A stretch of DNA of 64,000 bases from Cognatitamlana onchidii (GCF_004804355.1 NZ_SRWZ01000007.1:62001-126000), one strand, 5' to 3'. Positions 25,048-34,613 are shown, counted from the stretch's first letter. The notes: generated by a model from the letters alone, not told the origin. Program-made: numbers and translations.

Positions 25048-27795
25048 TTAATTATTTTCCAATCTTTTTTCAACAGTATAAGAGGTTTCAAAATACCCAA
25101 TTTTTCCATCTGGTGTAATAGCCTCTATAATGATGAGTTTGTCACCTATAATGTCATCATTGTAAAATTCCAGTTCAATGTCTCCTTTGTTATCGGTGAA
25201 CAAAGAAGGTTCCCAGTGTAATACTGGTCGTAAATCTGGCATATCCCAATCTTCAGGTTTTAAGGTCTCGTATTTTGGTTGATAAAACTCGGGGGTAATT
25301 GAAAAACCGGAAAACTTTCCTCTAAAAATACCTTTTGCATATCGTAGAGCTTCCATTCCAATACTGCCATAGGTATATATACTTATAATAGCCATGTGTT
25401 GGGCACCAAGCACTCTTTTAGGCCTTTTTATAACTTCAACGCTTTTTATATTTTCGATGGTTAAATAGGGCAATAAAGTAATAGCTTCTTGACCAACCGG
25501 ATAGCCATCCATATAATATAAAGTCGAATCTGCACTAGCAATATGTGCTAGTAGAAAGCTTCCCCCATTTGGTATTTGCACTACTCTAAATATAATATCA
25601 TCTGGGAACTTAGTGCTAAGAAGGTCGTATAATCCAGACATCCATTTTTCTTCTCTCTCTTTGAGTTGTTCATTCTCAATGACGATATCTGGAGGTCCGT
25701 GGAGTTTAAACATTCTTTCGCGTTCTGGTGTTACGTTGTAGCCCGTTAATTCTACGGCATCCAACTCTACGGTGTTGTCGTCCAAATCGAACCCAGTTAC
25801 GGCTTGTCTTTCTTGCTTTTTAATCTCTAAAAAGTCATTTATAATACTATCTGGGAGCGCTATTACTTCTTCTTTCTCATAGGTGATTTTAGGCGGGGGT
25901 ATCGGTGCGTCTATCTTAATAGAATATTCTTTGGCTCGCCCTTTTTTGTTGGAAGATTGTATTATAACATCTAGCTTATCGCCATAAGGGTCAAATAAAT
26001 CAAAAGCAAAATTACCAGTACTGTCCACTTCATGAGTATAAACTCTAGGTGGTTTACCCGAGGTCATTAAGATTAAATTCACGTCATTTTTAGGTACTTT
26101 GTTTTCATTCCAGATGGCACCCACCTTCCCAGAAACACGTAAGGCGGTTTCAGGTTGTATATCAAAAATAGGGTTTGCATCTTCAAAACTATACTTATAA
26201 TTGCGCCAACCCTGTGTAAGCATAAGGGCTTCTATATCTCGTTTTCTGTATATGTTGTTATTGTTAAAGTAATGTGTGGGGTGCTCAATATGCCCTTTTA
26301 ATTCTGAGTTTAATAAAAAATAGGATAGAATGTTACCTTTAAATTGCGCGGTTTGCGCTATTTGATTTTTATCTACAACTAAGGCGGAAAGATTTGCCTC
26401 AACTGGCCTGCCATCACTATTGGCAACATTAAACTTAAGAGCCGTTTTATCTCTCTGGCTGTAATATTGCCCTTCGGTTTCTTTAACAATATTTAAATTA
26501 TCGGCTTCATTAAGATGAAAAAACAAACGCTCACACAATGGTGTTTTATGCTCACTTAGCAATGTAACATTAAGAATGCCTTGGGGTAATTTTTGTTTGG
26601 GTATCGAGGCATTATAAGGTGCATTGGATAATGATACTGGAAATTCCTTTAATATCTCACCTTTGGATTTAAGTTGTATCCAATAATCACGGGTGGTTTT
26701 AACCTTGGAAGTCATATTTATGTTCATGTAACTTGTTGTTTCCGTTATACCTAAAACGTGCCCTTCGGGATACACATTTGGGAGTTCAAACTTACAGGTG
26801 ACATCATATTTAGAATTAATTTTACCATAATAAGTTTTGTGTAATTTTGGTGTAAAAAACACATAGCCCATACCTAGCTTATTGGTTTTAATCGGCACCA
26901 CAATACTATCCTTTTCATCAACGATAACACCATTAATTTCTATACCCAAACCTCTATAGTTTAATGCCTTAAACGCAAGCTTACCGGCTAAGCCATCAAT
27001 TAACTTCCCACTTTCAGGAAAAAACTGTAGGTCTATAAACGCTCTATCTATGGCGATGGTTTTGTCGTATGTTTTCTCTACCCTTGTTTGAAAGTTCTTT
27101 AGCTTGGTGTCCTCTAGTTTCATTTTTAGGTTTACCGAAACCGCATCTTCAGGGAGTACATATTGTAACTTGTAAAACCCATTTTCTCTTTTAATTTCTA
27201 TGGTGTCTAAAAACGTTTCGGTTTTAATGTAAACCGTTACATCCTTTTTATAGTCGGGTTTTATAAGTTCTGGGAAAAGTTGGGCAAATACTTCGTGCTG
27301 GCCATCCTCTTCTTGATACAATGTTATGTTTTGTATGGGTGATGGCCGTGGGTTGCCATTGGCAGGAAGCAGGTTAACGTATTGCTTGAACATGAAATCC
27401 TCGCCAAAGTTTTTATTCCACGCTGTATAGGCCCTTATTAAATAGCGTCCGGGGGTATAGGTCTGTTCCAATTTAAAACCATTATCGGCCATTCCATTTA
27501 CTAACTTCAACGTTTTTGTGGCTACAATGTCCTTATCAAAATCGATAAGTTCTACGTACAAAACACTACTTAGTCTTGTTGGTGCGTTTTTGGCGTCTGT
27601 TACTATGGCCTTAAACCAGATGGTTTCCTCGTTGGTAAATACAGAATTATTGAGTTGTAGGTATATTTTTTCGGCGTAAGAGGTTCTGGAAACTGTATTA
27701 GTAACAATAATAGTATCTTGTGCGTTTAATGAAGGAATTGAAGACAACACATGGTAAATACAAAATATAATCTTAAACGAGTGGAGCAGTTTCAT
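25048..27795 (-). CDS. Macroglobulin-like / TonB-plug protein, copy 2
   Basis: 915 residues with a signal peptide (about 1-25). A macroglobulin MG2-like domain (about 35-140: AEKIYLQLNNSVFTNEETIWFKAIV, GRYLIRAYTAWN) is followed by further beta domains, a linker with LDAVELTGYNVTPERERMFKLHGPP, and a TonB-receptor plug-like domain (about 720-800: ADSTLYYMDGYPVG, IKSVEVIKRPKR). The C-terminal LHWEPSLFTDNKGDIELEFYNDD segment resembles the closing beta domain of these proteins. There is no outer-membrane barrel after the plug and no thioester motif. Start overlaps the stop of the upstream paralogue (ATGA). Function of this Bacteroidota family is unknown; envelope or surface location inferred. Confidence 0.75.
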   Translation of the reverse strand: MKLLHSFKIIFCIYHVLSSIPSLNAQDTIIVTNTVSRTSYAEKIYLQLNNSVFTNEETIWFKAIVTDAKNAPTRLSSVLYVELIDFDKDIVATKTLKLVNGMADNGFKLEQTYTPGRYLIRAYTAWNKNFGEDFMFKQYVNLLPANGNPRPSPIQNITLYQEEDGQHEVFAQLFPELIKPDYKKDVTVYIKTETFLDTIEIKRENGFYKLQYVLPEDAVSVNLKMKLEDTKLKNFQTRVEKTYDKTIAIDRAFIDLQFFPESGKLIDGLAGKLAFKALNYRGLGIEINGVIVDEKDSIVVPIKTNKLGMGYVFFTPKLHKTYYGKINSKYDVTCKFELPNVYPEGHVLGITETTSYMNINMTSKVKTTRDYWIQLKSKGEILKEFPVSLSNAPYNASIPKQKLPQGILNVTLLSEHKTPLCERLFFHLNEADNLNIVKETEGQYYSQRDKTALKFNVANSDGRPVEANLSALVVDKNQIAQTAQFKGNILSYFLLNSELKGHIEHPTHYFNNNNIYRKRDIEALMLTQGWRNYKYSFEDANPIFDIQPETALRVSGKVGAIWNENKVPKNDVNLILMTSGKPPRVYTHEVDSTGNFAFDLFDPYGDKLDVIIQSSNKKGRAKEYSIKIDAPIPPPKITYEKEEVIALPDSIINDFLEIKKQERQAVTGFDLDDNTVELDAVELTGYNVTPERERMFKLHGPPDIVIENEQLKEREEKWMSGLYDLLSTKFPDDIIFRVVQIPNGGSFLLAHIASADSTLYYMDGYPVGQEAITLLPYLTIENIKSVEVIKRPKRVLGAQHMAIISIYTYGSIGMEALRYAKGIFRGKFSGFSITPEFYQPKYETLKPEDWDMPDLRPVLHWEPSLFTDNKGDIELEFYNDDIIGDKLIIIEAITPDGKIGYFETSYTVEKRLENN

Positions 27796-30635
27796 CGGTA
27801 ATTTTCGTTTTTCTCTTCTATACCGTATGTTGTTTCAGAATATCCAATTTTCCCATCAGGTGTAATGGTTTCAATTATGATGAGTTTGTCTCCAATACTA
27901 TCGTCATTATAAAATTCAATTTGGGCTTTGCCCCTTTGGTTTGTGTATAACGAAGGCTCCCAGTGTAACAACGCTCGCAAATCTGGAATGTCCCAATCTT
28001 CGGGTTTTAAAACAGCGTATTTAGGGGCATAAAATTCTTTCTTCACAGATAACCCTGAAACTCTACCTTTATAGATGCCTTTAGTAGGCATAAGTGCTGA
28101 AATACCATTACTACCAAAGGTATATATACTAAGGACAGCTATGTTACTCATATTTGCTGCACTATCTCTCTCAAATGGATTCAATCTAGGATATGCCTCT
28201 CTTAGATAATCCACAAACATACCTTTGGGCCTTCTTAAAATCTCAACACTTTTAACACTTCTTACGGGCAAATAAGGTAAAAACTCATATTCTAAACCAC
28301 TAACTACTTCTCCATCAATATAAACAAGTGTAAAATCTGCATTAACCACATGCGCGGCTTCAAAAGTTGATGCTCTCTCAAAGCCCATTCCCAACGTATC
28401 TGGGGGAATTCCAATGAGGTCTTCCATATACTTTACGCTTTTAAAAGCAATATCATCTGGAAATTTAGCTAAAAGAAGAGCGTATAATCCAGACATCCAG
28501 TCCTCTTCTTCTTTTTCAAGGGCTTCATTTTCTATGACAACATCAGGTGGTCCATGTAGTTTTAGTATTTTCTCACGTTCTGGTGTTAAATTATAACCCG
28601 TTAGTTCAACCGCATCCAGTGCAACGTGCTCACTAGAGAGTTTAAAATCCTTATTGGTTTCATACTCAGTAATACGGTGTTCTACAAAATCTTTATATAC
28701 TTTTTTGCCGCTTAACATAGTTTCTTTAGCCTGAAAACTTACCTTGGGAGGATCTAACGGAGGGTCTAACCTAATATTGTAATTTTTTGGCAGCCCTTTT
28801 TTATTCGTTGCCTGAATAATAACATCAAGGTTATCAGCAAAATAATTATTTAAATTAAAAGTAAACTTCCCTAAGCTATCTGTAACCCTAGTTTGCGTAC
28901 CAAACGAAGGTTTTGTAATCATGGTAAGATTAACTGGCTTTTTAGGTATTTTATTTTCGTTAAAAACAGCACCTACACGACCCGGAATCGACACATTAAC
29001 TTCTGGTTGGTATTCAAAATCGGTTTGTTTATCTGGACTGTTATAAACATACTGTCGCCAACCTTGAGTTAGCATAAGCGCCTCAAGATCGCGCTTCCTG
29101 GTTGTATCAGCCGAGCTAAAGTAATAATTAGGGTTTTCTATAAACCCCTTTAGTTCAGAATTTAAAAGAAAACATGCCAGGATGTTAGGCTGGAGTTTCT
29201 GGTGTGAATTTAGTTTGTTTTTATCTATTACAAGTACAGAAAAATTTGCCTCAACGGGCTTGTTATTTTTATTAGAAACTGCTACGTTTAATGTCGTTTT
29301 ATCGCGCTGCGCGTAAAACGTATTATCCGTCTCTGCCGATATGTTTAGTACCCTCTTTGTATTTAAATTAAAAAATAACCGCTCGCAACGTGGAGATTCA
29401 TCTTCATCAAATAATCTAACACTAGAAATACCATGAGGAAGATCCATTTTATTTATGAAAACCTCATGCTCTCCGCCTTTTAGTTTAAAAGTATGCTCCT
29501 TAATTAAGACACCACGACTTTTTATCTGAAAATACAACCGACCAGAATTCTTGACATTGCTTTTAATAATCAATCTAAAAAAGTCTTGAGTTTCCATAAC
29601 ACTAAGCATATAACCTTCAGGCAAAACTTCGGGTAACGGATATTTATAAATAACATCCTGCTCTATTATTTTACCATAATAAGATTCACCAATACTTGGC
29701 TTGAAAAACGTATAACCCATTCCGAGTTTATTAGTTGAAAAAGATCCAGCTGCACTATCGGCTTCATCAACAATTTGCCCTTGCACGTACTCCCCCAACC
29801 CTTTGTAATTAATGGATTTATAGGCTATTTTATTTATAAACCCACCTATCATTTGTCCTCCTTCTGGAAAAAACTGTAAGTCTAAAAACTCTTGGTTTAG
29901 AGCAATCGTCCTGGAGTAAGTATTTATTGCTTTGCGCTTTCGATTTTTTAATTTAATATCTTCAAGTTTTATCTTAAGTTTTACCGAAACCAAATCTTTT
30001 GGGAGTTGGTAATTAAAAAGATACTCCTTATTATTTCTTTTAATTTGAACGGAGTCCAAAAGGCCTTCTGAATAAACGTATACGATTATATCCTTTTTGT
30101 ATTCGTCTTTAATTTCTTCTGGAAAAACACTTGCGGACAGTCTAATTAGATTTTCTTTTGTTTCAGTAATTGTGATCTTCCTTATCACATCTCGGTTATT
30201 AATAGTTTCTAAATCAAGAATGTCTATGTATTGTTCATAAATAAAATCCTGTCCAAAATTACGATTCCACGTGGTATATGCTCTAACTAAATAACGACCG
30301 GAGGCCAAGGTATTACTTAATTTGAAAAATCCATCGGACAAGCCATTTTCTAGTTTAAGGGTTTTTGTCTCGAGAATATTCTTATCAAAATCAATAAGAT
30401 CTACATATAAAACACCGCTTATTGATGAGGGTTTATTTAAGCTATTTGTTACTATGGCTTTAAACCAAATAGTCTCACCTGTTGTAAACATCGTATTGCT
30501 TAATTGAAGATATATTTTTTCGGCGTAGGATGATTTGGAAATCTTAGTATTCACATCGGCAACTTTTGTTTGTGCCAAACAAACCGTCACAAAGAGTGAA
30601 CCCATTAGAACAATGATAGACTTCTTATTAAGCAA
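27792..30635 (-). CDS. Macroglobulin-like / TonB-plug protein, copy 1
   Basis: 947 residues, paralogous along its whole length to the downstream 915-residue protein (for example SYAEKIYLQLSNTMFTTGETIWFKAIVTN; RDLEALMLTQGWRQYVYN; LDAVELTGYNLTPEREKILKLHGPPDVV; ALLHWEPSLYTNQRGKAQIEFYNDD). Signal peptide about 1-22. The plug-like region (about 740-830) carries an insertion of about 25 residues relative to copy 2 (FVDYLREAYPRLNPFERDS). Again no barrel follows and no thioester motif is seen. First gene of a two-gene operon with an ATGA stop-start overlap. Possibly an envelope protein that pairs with its copy; role unknown. Confidence 0.75.
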   Translation of the reverse strand: MLNKKSIIVLMGSLFVTVCLAQTKVADVNTKISKSSYAEKIYLQLSNTMFTTGETIWFKAIVTNSLNKPSSISGVLYVDLIDFDKNILETKTLKLENGLSDGFFKLSNTLASGRYLVRAYTTWNRNFGQDFIYEQYIDILDLETINNRDVIRKITITETKENLIRLSASVFPEEIKDEYKKDIIVYVYSEGLLDSVQIKRNNKEYLFNYQLPKDLVSVKLKIKLEDIKLKNRKRKAINTYSRTIALNQEFLDLQFFPEGGQMIGGFINKIAYKSINYKGLGEYVQGQIVDEADSAAGSFSTNKLGMGYTFFKPSIGESYYGKIIEQDVIYKYPLPEVLPEGYMLSVMETQDFFRLIIKSNVKNSGRLYFQIKSRGVLIKEHTFKLKGGEHEVFINKMDLPHGISSVRLFDEDESPRCERLFFNLNTKRVLNISAETDNTFYAQRDKTTLNVAVSNKNNKPVEANFSVLVIDKNKLNSHQKLQPNILACFLLNSELKGFIENPNYYFSSADTTRKRDLEALMLTQGWRQYVYNSPDKQTDFEYQPEVNVSIPGRVGAVFNENKIPKKPVNLTMITKPSFGTQTRVTDSLGKFTFNLNNYFADNLDVIIQATNKKGLPKNYNIRLDPPLDPPKVSFQAKETMLSGKKVYKDFVEHRITEYETNKDFKLSSEHVALDAVELTGYNLTPEREKILKLHGPPDVVIENEALEKEEEDWMSGLYALLLAKFPDDIAFKSVKYMEDLIGIPPDTLGMGFERASTFEAAHVVNADFTLVYIDGEVVSGLEYEFLPYLPVRSVKSVEILRRPKGMFVDYLREAYPRLNPFERDSAANMSNIAVLSIYTFGSNGISALMPTKGIYKGRVSGLSVKKEFYAPKYAVLKPEDWDIPDLRALLHWEPSLYTNQRGKAQIEFYNDDSIGDKLIIIETITPDGKIGYSETTYGIEEKNENYR

Positions 30636-30700
30636 AATATTCTCTTTTTCCTTTAAATATAAGGATTAGTAGTCATACTTCGACCAATTTTTAGTTAAAT

Positions 30701-30708
30701 TACTTTTG
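30701..30708 (+). promoter_or_regulatory. -7 box of the CNNM/CBS gene
   Basis: TACTTTTG, an exact TAnnTTTG match; leader about 25 nt to the ATG at 30738. Confidence 0.45.
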
Positions 30709-30737
30709 TAAATTAGCACCTTACTAAAACCTATTTA

Positions 30738-31823
30738 ATGAGCGCATTAATTTTCTGGGCAACCATTTCTATTTTCTTTTCCTTTTTATGTTCTATTCTC
30801 GAAGCCGTTTTACTTAGTGTTACACCAACATTTATTAATGTAAAAAAACAAGAGGGAAAAGATTATGCTACTACTTTGGAAGAGTTAAAAAAAGATGTAG
30901 ATAAACCATTAATTGCTATACTAACACTAAATACCATTGCGCATACTTTAGGTGCCATGATGGTGGGTATTGAAGCCGAAAAACTGCCCTATAAAATTGA
31001 ACTCTGGGGTATTAATACCGTGGGCATTGTTTCGGCCATCATGACTTTTTTAATTTTAGTGGCTTCTGAAATAATTCCTAAAACCATTGGGGCTACCTAC
31101 TGGAAAAGCTTGGCGAATTTTGCTTCCAAGACCTTAACTATTCTCATTTTTCCGTTAAAATGGACAGGGATTTTATGGCTGTTACAGCTTACAACAAAAC
31201 TAATTGGAGGAAAAGGACATGGGAGTGTATTGAGTAGAGAAGGCTTTATGGCCATGACCGATATTGCGCATGAAGAAGGTGTTTTTCAAGAAAATGAAAG
31301 TAAGATTATTAAAAATTTGCTCACATTCAAAGAGGTCTTTGCTAAAGATGTCATGACTCCCAGAACCGTTATGGAAACTGAAGATGAAAACACTAGTGTT
31401 GAAGATTTTTTTAGACGAAATTTAAACCTTCGATTTTCTCGAATTCCAGTTTACACTAATAATCCAGACAATATCACGGGGCTTGTGCTTAAAGATGAAA
31501 TCTTTAAGGAAATGGCACTCGATAATAACTCCAAAAAGTTAGCAGATCTAAAACGCCATATTATAGTAGTGAACAGAAGTCTTGCTATACCGATCTTATT
31601 TGAAAAATTGGTTGAAAGCAGGAATCATATGGCTTTAGTAGTAGATGAGTATGGCTCGGTAAGTGGACTGGTAACCATGGAAGATGTTATTGAAACCTTA
31701 CTAGGGTTAGAAATCATGGACGAAAGCGATAGTGTTTCAGACCTGCAAGTCCTGGCCAGAAAAAGTTGGGAATCAAGAGCAAAAAAACTAGGCATATTTG
31801 ATCCCGATTCATCAGAAAAGTAA
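30738..31823 (+). CDS. CNNM-domain protein with CBS pair (hemolysin C / CorB-like)
   Basis: 361 residues: an N-terminal CNNM (DUF21) membrane domain with about three to four helices (residues 1-150), then two CBS motifs (about 190-330: VFAKDVMTPRTVMETEDENTSVEDFF and MALVVDEYGSVSGLVTMEDVIETLLG). Family members are implicated in magnesium or cobalt transport and resistance. The usual C-terminal CorC_HlyC domain is missing, the protein ending about 35 residues after the second CBS motif, so it is a short form. Its stop overlaps the next start by one base (TAATG). Confidence 0.88.
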   Translation: MSALIFWATISIFFSFLCSILEAVLLSVTPTFINVKKQEGKDYATTLEELKKDVDKPLIAILTLNTIAHTLGAMMVGIEAEKLPYKIELWGINTVGIVSAIMTFLILVASEIIPKTIGATYWKSLANFASKTLTILIFPLKWTGILWLLQLTTKLIGGKGHGSVLSREGFMAMTDIAHEEGVFQENESKIIKNLLTFKEVFAKDVMTPRTVMETEDENTSVEDFFRRNLNLRFSRIPVYTNNPDNITGLVLKDEIFKEMALDNNSKKLADLKRHIIVVNRSLAIPILFEKLVESRNHMALVVDEYGSVSGLVTMEDVIETLLGLEIMDESDSVSDLQVLARKSWESRAKKLGIFDPDSSEK

Positions 31824-32296
31824 TGGAGACTTGTACCATTAACACACCTCTTGGGTTCGCAAAAATTGTTGGTGACATACATGGTATTTCTTCGGTTATT
31901 GTGCTCAATTCTGAAGAAATAATTACGGACATTATTCCTATTGAACTTGAAGATTGCGTTATTCAGCTTCAAGAGTATTTTGGTGGTAGTAGAAAACAAT
32001 TCAATATAAAACTAAACCCTCAAGGCACCGATTTCCAGAAAAAAGTTTGGGAGCAGCTCAATCAAATTCCTTTTGGAAAAACCATCTCGTATCTTGAATT
32101 GTCTAAACAATTAGGAGACACCAAAGCCATACGCGCTGTTGCAAATGCCAACGGTAAAAACCCCATATGGATTATTACGCCTTGCCATCGTGTTATTGGC
32201 AGTGACGGTTCACTTACAGGTTATGCCGGAGGTTTACATAGAAAACAGTGGCTTCTCAATCATGAAAGCCCCTACAAGCAACAATCGCTGTTTTAG
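31823..32296 (+). CDS. ogt: Methylated-DNA-[protein]-cysteine S-methyltransferase
   Basis: Suicide repair enzyme that takes the alkyl group from O6-alkylguanine onto its own cysteine. 157 residues. Seen: Cys121 in the active-site PCHRVIGSDG motif, preceded by KAIRAVANANGKNPIWIITP, the DNA-binding helix FQKKVWEQLNQIPFGKTISY, and GGLHRKQWLLNHE. The length fits a one-domain Ogt/AGT; there is no Ada-type N-terminal domain. Linked to the CNNM gene by a one-base TAATG overlap. Functional relation of the two is not obvious. Confidence 0.92.
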   Translation: METCTINTPLGFAKIVGDIHGISSVIVLNSEEIITDIIPIELEDCVIQLQEYFGGSRKQFNIKLNPQGTDFQKKVWEQLNQIPFGKTISYLELSKQLGDTKAIRAVANANGKNPIWIITPCHRVIGSDGSLTGYAGGLHRKQWLLNHESPYKQQSLF

Positions 32297-32727
32297 GTTT
32301 TAATTTGCATATCATAATTGGAAGCGGTCTTTATAACTTCATTAATGATACTTTCTGAAATAGATTTAGCTCGTGCATTTTCTATATCGGCCTGTATGCC
32401 AACGTTTTCAAAAAAACGTCTAAAGCCTTTTGGACTATGAATATTTACCCATTTACAGGGCTTGTCACTTACATTGCCAAAGGTATGAATGGTATTTTCA
32501 GGTAAATCAACGGTTTCTCCTGCCTTAACCACCCTAACTTCTCCTGAAACCATAAATTCCATTTCACCTTCAGTAATTAAAAAGCTCTCTTTTAAACCTG
32601 TATGAACATGCGGTGGTGGTCCCGGAACCCCTGCAGGTGTTTCTCCAAAGGCTAAATCATAATCGCCAGACGTATTATGCAATGTTACCTTGTGCCCCAA
32701 AACCCATTTTGTAACTGTATTTTTCAT
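32293..32727 (-). CDS. Cupin-domain protein under probable TetR control
   Basis: 144 residues from ATG 32727 (MKNTVTKWVLG). The frame extends upstream to a GTG at 32748 (MRQKSHK...), but that stretch is the operator palindrome, so ATG 32727 is preferred. A single cupin fold with HVHTGLKESFLITEGEMEFMVSG (His metal ligands) and PENTIHTFGN. Such proteins are small metal-binding barrels, sometimes enzymes (dioxygenase, isomerase) and sometimes sensors. Divergently transcribed from the TetR gene with two palindromes between. Likely repressed by it; the inducer is unknown. Confidence 0.82.
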   Translation of the reverse strand: MKNTVTKWVLGHKVTLHNTSGDYDLAFGETPAGVPGPPPHVHTGLKESFLITEGEMEFMVSGEVRVVKAGETVDLPENTIHTFGNVSDKPCKWVNIHSPKGFRRFFENVGIQADIENARAKSISESIINEVIKTASNYDMQIKT

Positions 32728-32731
32728 TTTA

Positions 32732-32747
32732 TGAGATTTTTGTCTCA
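32732..32747. promoter_or_regulatory. TetR-type operator 1
   Basis: TGAGATTTTTGTCTCA, a 16-bp dyad immediately upstream of the cupin ATG. It shares TGTCTCA with operator 2, and the centres of the two are 53 bp apart, close to five helical turns. Position is right to block cupin transcription or translation. Confidence 0.65.
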
Positions 32748-32784
32748 CAAATATAAAATTTGTTTTTGAGTTTTCAAATTTTTA

Positions 32785-32800
32785 TAAGACATTTGTCTCA
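32785..32800. promoter_or_regulatory. TetR-type operator 2
   Basis: TAAGACATTTGTCTCA, a 16-bp dyad (TGAGACA and TGTCTTA arms) ending at the first base of the TetR-family ATG. Bound protein here would stop transcription of its own gene, consistent with autorepression. Confidence 0.65.
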
Positions 32801-33396
32801 TGACCAATTCATCATTAAACACAGGACGCAGTAAACAAAAGCAACTCACCAGACAAAACATACTTCGTACAACACAAAAACTTCTAGAACAGCAAACACC
32901 ATTAACCCTTGAGGAAGTCGCACAAGCCGCCGGAATTTCCCGAGCCACCATTTACCGGTACTTTTCAAATATTGATGTGCTTTATTCTGAAGCGAGTCTG
33001 GATTTAGTCACCCATTCCACAGCATCTATTTTTAAAGACATCGAGCATTTATCGGTGGTTGATCGTATTCTTCATATTCAATCTTATTTCAATAAACTGG
33101 CACTTCGTAATGAAATGGCATTCAGAACCTATTTAAGTATCTATCTAAAAGAATCGGAAACCGCAAAATCCACACGCGGATCAAGACGCACTGCTGCTCT
33201 AAAACTTGCCATTCAGCCATACAGGCATCAAATTCCGAAAAAAGATTACCAAAAACTCATTACGGTTGCGACCGCCTTAATGGGAATTGAACCTTTTGTC
33301 GTGGGTAAAGATGTGTGCGGATTAACTAGTGAAGAGACCGAAAAGCACCTCAATTGGGGCTTAAAAACCATTTTGGAAACAGTATTTAAACCTTAA
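32800..33396 (+). CDS. TetR/AcrR-family transcriptional repressor
   Basis: 198 residues with an N-terminal helix-turn-helix (about 20-65: TRQNILRTTQKLLEQQTPLTLEEVAQAAGISRATIYRYFSN) followed by a helical ligand-binding domain whose specificity cannot be read. Divergent from the cupin gene. The two shared palindromes at 32732-32747 and 32785-32800 are its likely operators. The second overlaps its own start codon. Confidence 0.9.
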   Translation: MTNSSLNTGRSKQKQLTRQNILRTTQKLLEQQTPLTLEEVAQAAGISRATIYRYFSNIDVLYSEASLDLVTHSTASIFKDIEHLSVVDRILHIQSYFNKLALRNEMAFRTYLSIYLKESETAKSTRGSRRTAALKLAIQPYRHQIPKKDYQKLITVATALMGIEPFVVGKDVCGLTSEETEKHLNWGLKTILETVFKP

Positions 33397-33426
33397 AAGT
33401 CAAATCTTACTTTTACCATATTATTA

Positions 33427-33451
33427 TTATATTTAGTACAGCTAAATATAA
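33427..33451. repeat. A/T-rich inverted repeat just before the serine hydrolase start
   Basis: TTATATTTAG (33427-33436) and CTAAATATAA (33442-33451) are exact reverse complements with a 5-nt spacer, ending 4 bases before the ATG at 33456. Could be an operator or, as RNA, a hairpin hiding the start codon region. Confidence 0.5.
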
Positions 33452-33455
33452 ACCT

Positions 33456-34613
33456 ATGACGTTCCTTAAAAAACATGTAAAATGGGTCGTAATTCTTATC
33501 GGCCTTGTTATTCTTGCATTATATATCACAGATACCGATTATCTTTTAAAAGCGGTAAGAACCATTTACCTTAACGGATATACCACTGCCTTTTTAGAAG
33601 ATTACAAGTATTTTGACAATCAAATGGTTAACAACGCCGAGCCACAACCTTGGCCAATTCATAAAGATTATAACATCGTAAAAGAAACGGCAACCCTTGA
33701 TTCCATTAATAATTCTAACGGAACCATCGCTTATGTGATTATTAAAAACGACAGTATTTGGTTTGAAAATTATTACGATGGTTTTAATGAAAACTCCAAA
33801 AGCAATTCGTTTTCTATAGCTAAAAGTTATGTGTCTGGACTCATGTTTAAAGCCATTGAGCAAGGTTATATCAAAGGGCTTGACCAACCTGTTAGTGACT
33901 TCCTACCTACCTTTAATGAAGGTTTAGCCGCTAAAATGACTGTTGGACACCTAAGCAGTATGGCTTCTGGAACCTCGTGGGACGAGCAGTATTATTCACC
34001 ATTTTCTATTGTGACCAGAGCCTATTTTGATGACGACTTAGAAAAAGTCATGCTAGGTTTGGATGTGGTTACCGAGCCTGGGAAAAGCTTTAAATACTCA
34101 AGTGGCGACACCCAAATGCTAGCAATGGTTATTGAAAAGGCTACCGGGAAAAAACTTTATGACTATTTAACTGAAAGTTTTTGGAAACCTTTAGGATGTG
34201 AAAACCCAACCCTTTGGCAAGTTGACAGTGAAGCCCACGATTTGGTAAAAGCCTACTGTTGTATTGCCAGTAACGCCAAAGATTTTGCCCGTTTCGGAAA
34301 ACTGTACAAAGACCACGGCAAATGGAATAACAAACAAGTTTTAGACTCCACAGCTGTGGCTAAATCCGTAACACCTGTGTATCCTGATGGCGACATGTAC
34401 GGTTACGGTATGTGGTTAAAAACAATTGGCGCCAAAAACTTTTTTATGATGCGTGGTCATTTGGGGCAATACGTAATTGTTGAACCAACTGACAATGTGA
34501 TTATTGTTCGTTTAGGGCATTCCAAAGGAAATGATGAAAAAGTTGGTGAATTTACAACGGATATTTTCACGTACATTGAAGAGGCTTATAACATGTTGAA
34601 CTCCAAATCTTAA
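33456..34613 (+). CDS. Membrane-anchored serine hydrolase (beta-lactamase class C-like)
   Basis: 385 residues, one N-terminal membrane segment (about 9-25), then a penicillin-binding-protein-like hydrolase domain. Seen: the S-x-x-K nucleophile motif Ser120-Ile-Ala-Lys123 in NSFSIAKSYVSG, a Tyr motif in KYSSGDTQM, and HLGQYVIVEP near the C-terminus where the third motif falls. The family includes beta-lactamases, D,D-peptidases and esterases (6-aminohexanoate hydrolase type); the substrate cannot be inferred. Faces the periplasm. Monocistronic, with a hairpin directly in front. Confidence 0.85.
   Translation: MTFLKKHVKWVVILIGLVILALYITDTDYLLKAVRTIYLNGYTTAFLEDYKYFDNQMVNNAEPQPWPIHKDYNIVKETATLDSINNSNGTIAYVIIKNDSIWFENYYDGFNENSKSNSFSIAKSYVSGLMFKAIEQGYIKGLDQPVSDFLPTFNEGLAAKMTVGHLSSMASGTSWDEQYYSPFSIVTRAYFDDDLEKVMLGLDVVTEPGKSFKYSSGDTQMLAMVIEKATGKKLYDYLTESFWKPLGCENPTLWQVDSEAHDLVKAYCCIASNAKDFARFGKLYKDHGKWNNKQVLDSTAVAKSVTPVYPDGDMYGYGMWLKTIGAKNFFMMRGHLGQYVIVEPTDNVIIVRLGHSKGNDEKVGEFTTDIFTYIEEAYNMLNSKS

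Noticed and set aside
32728-32748. GTG start for the cupin gene
   Set aside because: The codons fall on the 16-bp operator palindrome; ATG 32727 starts a normal cupin N-terminus.
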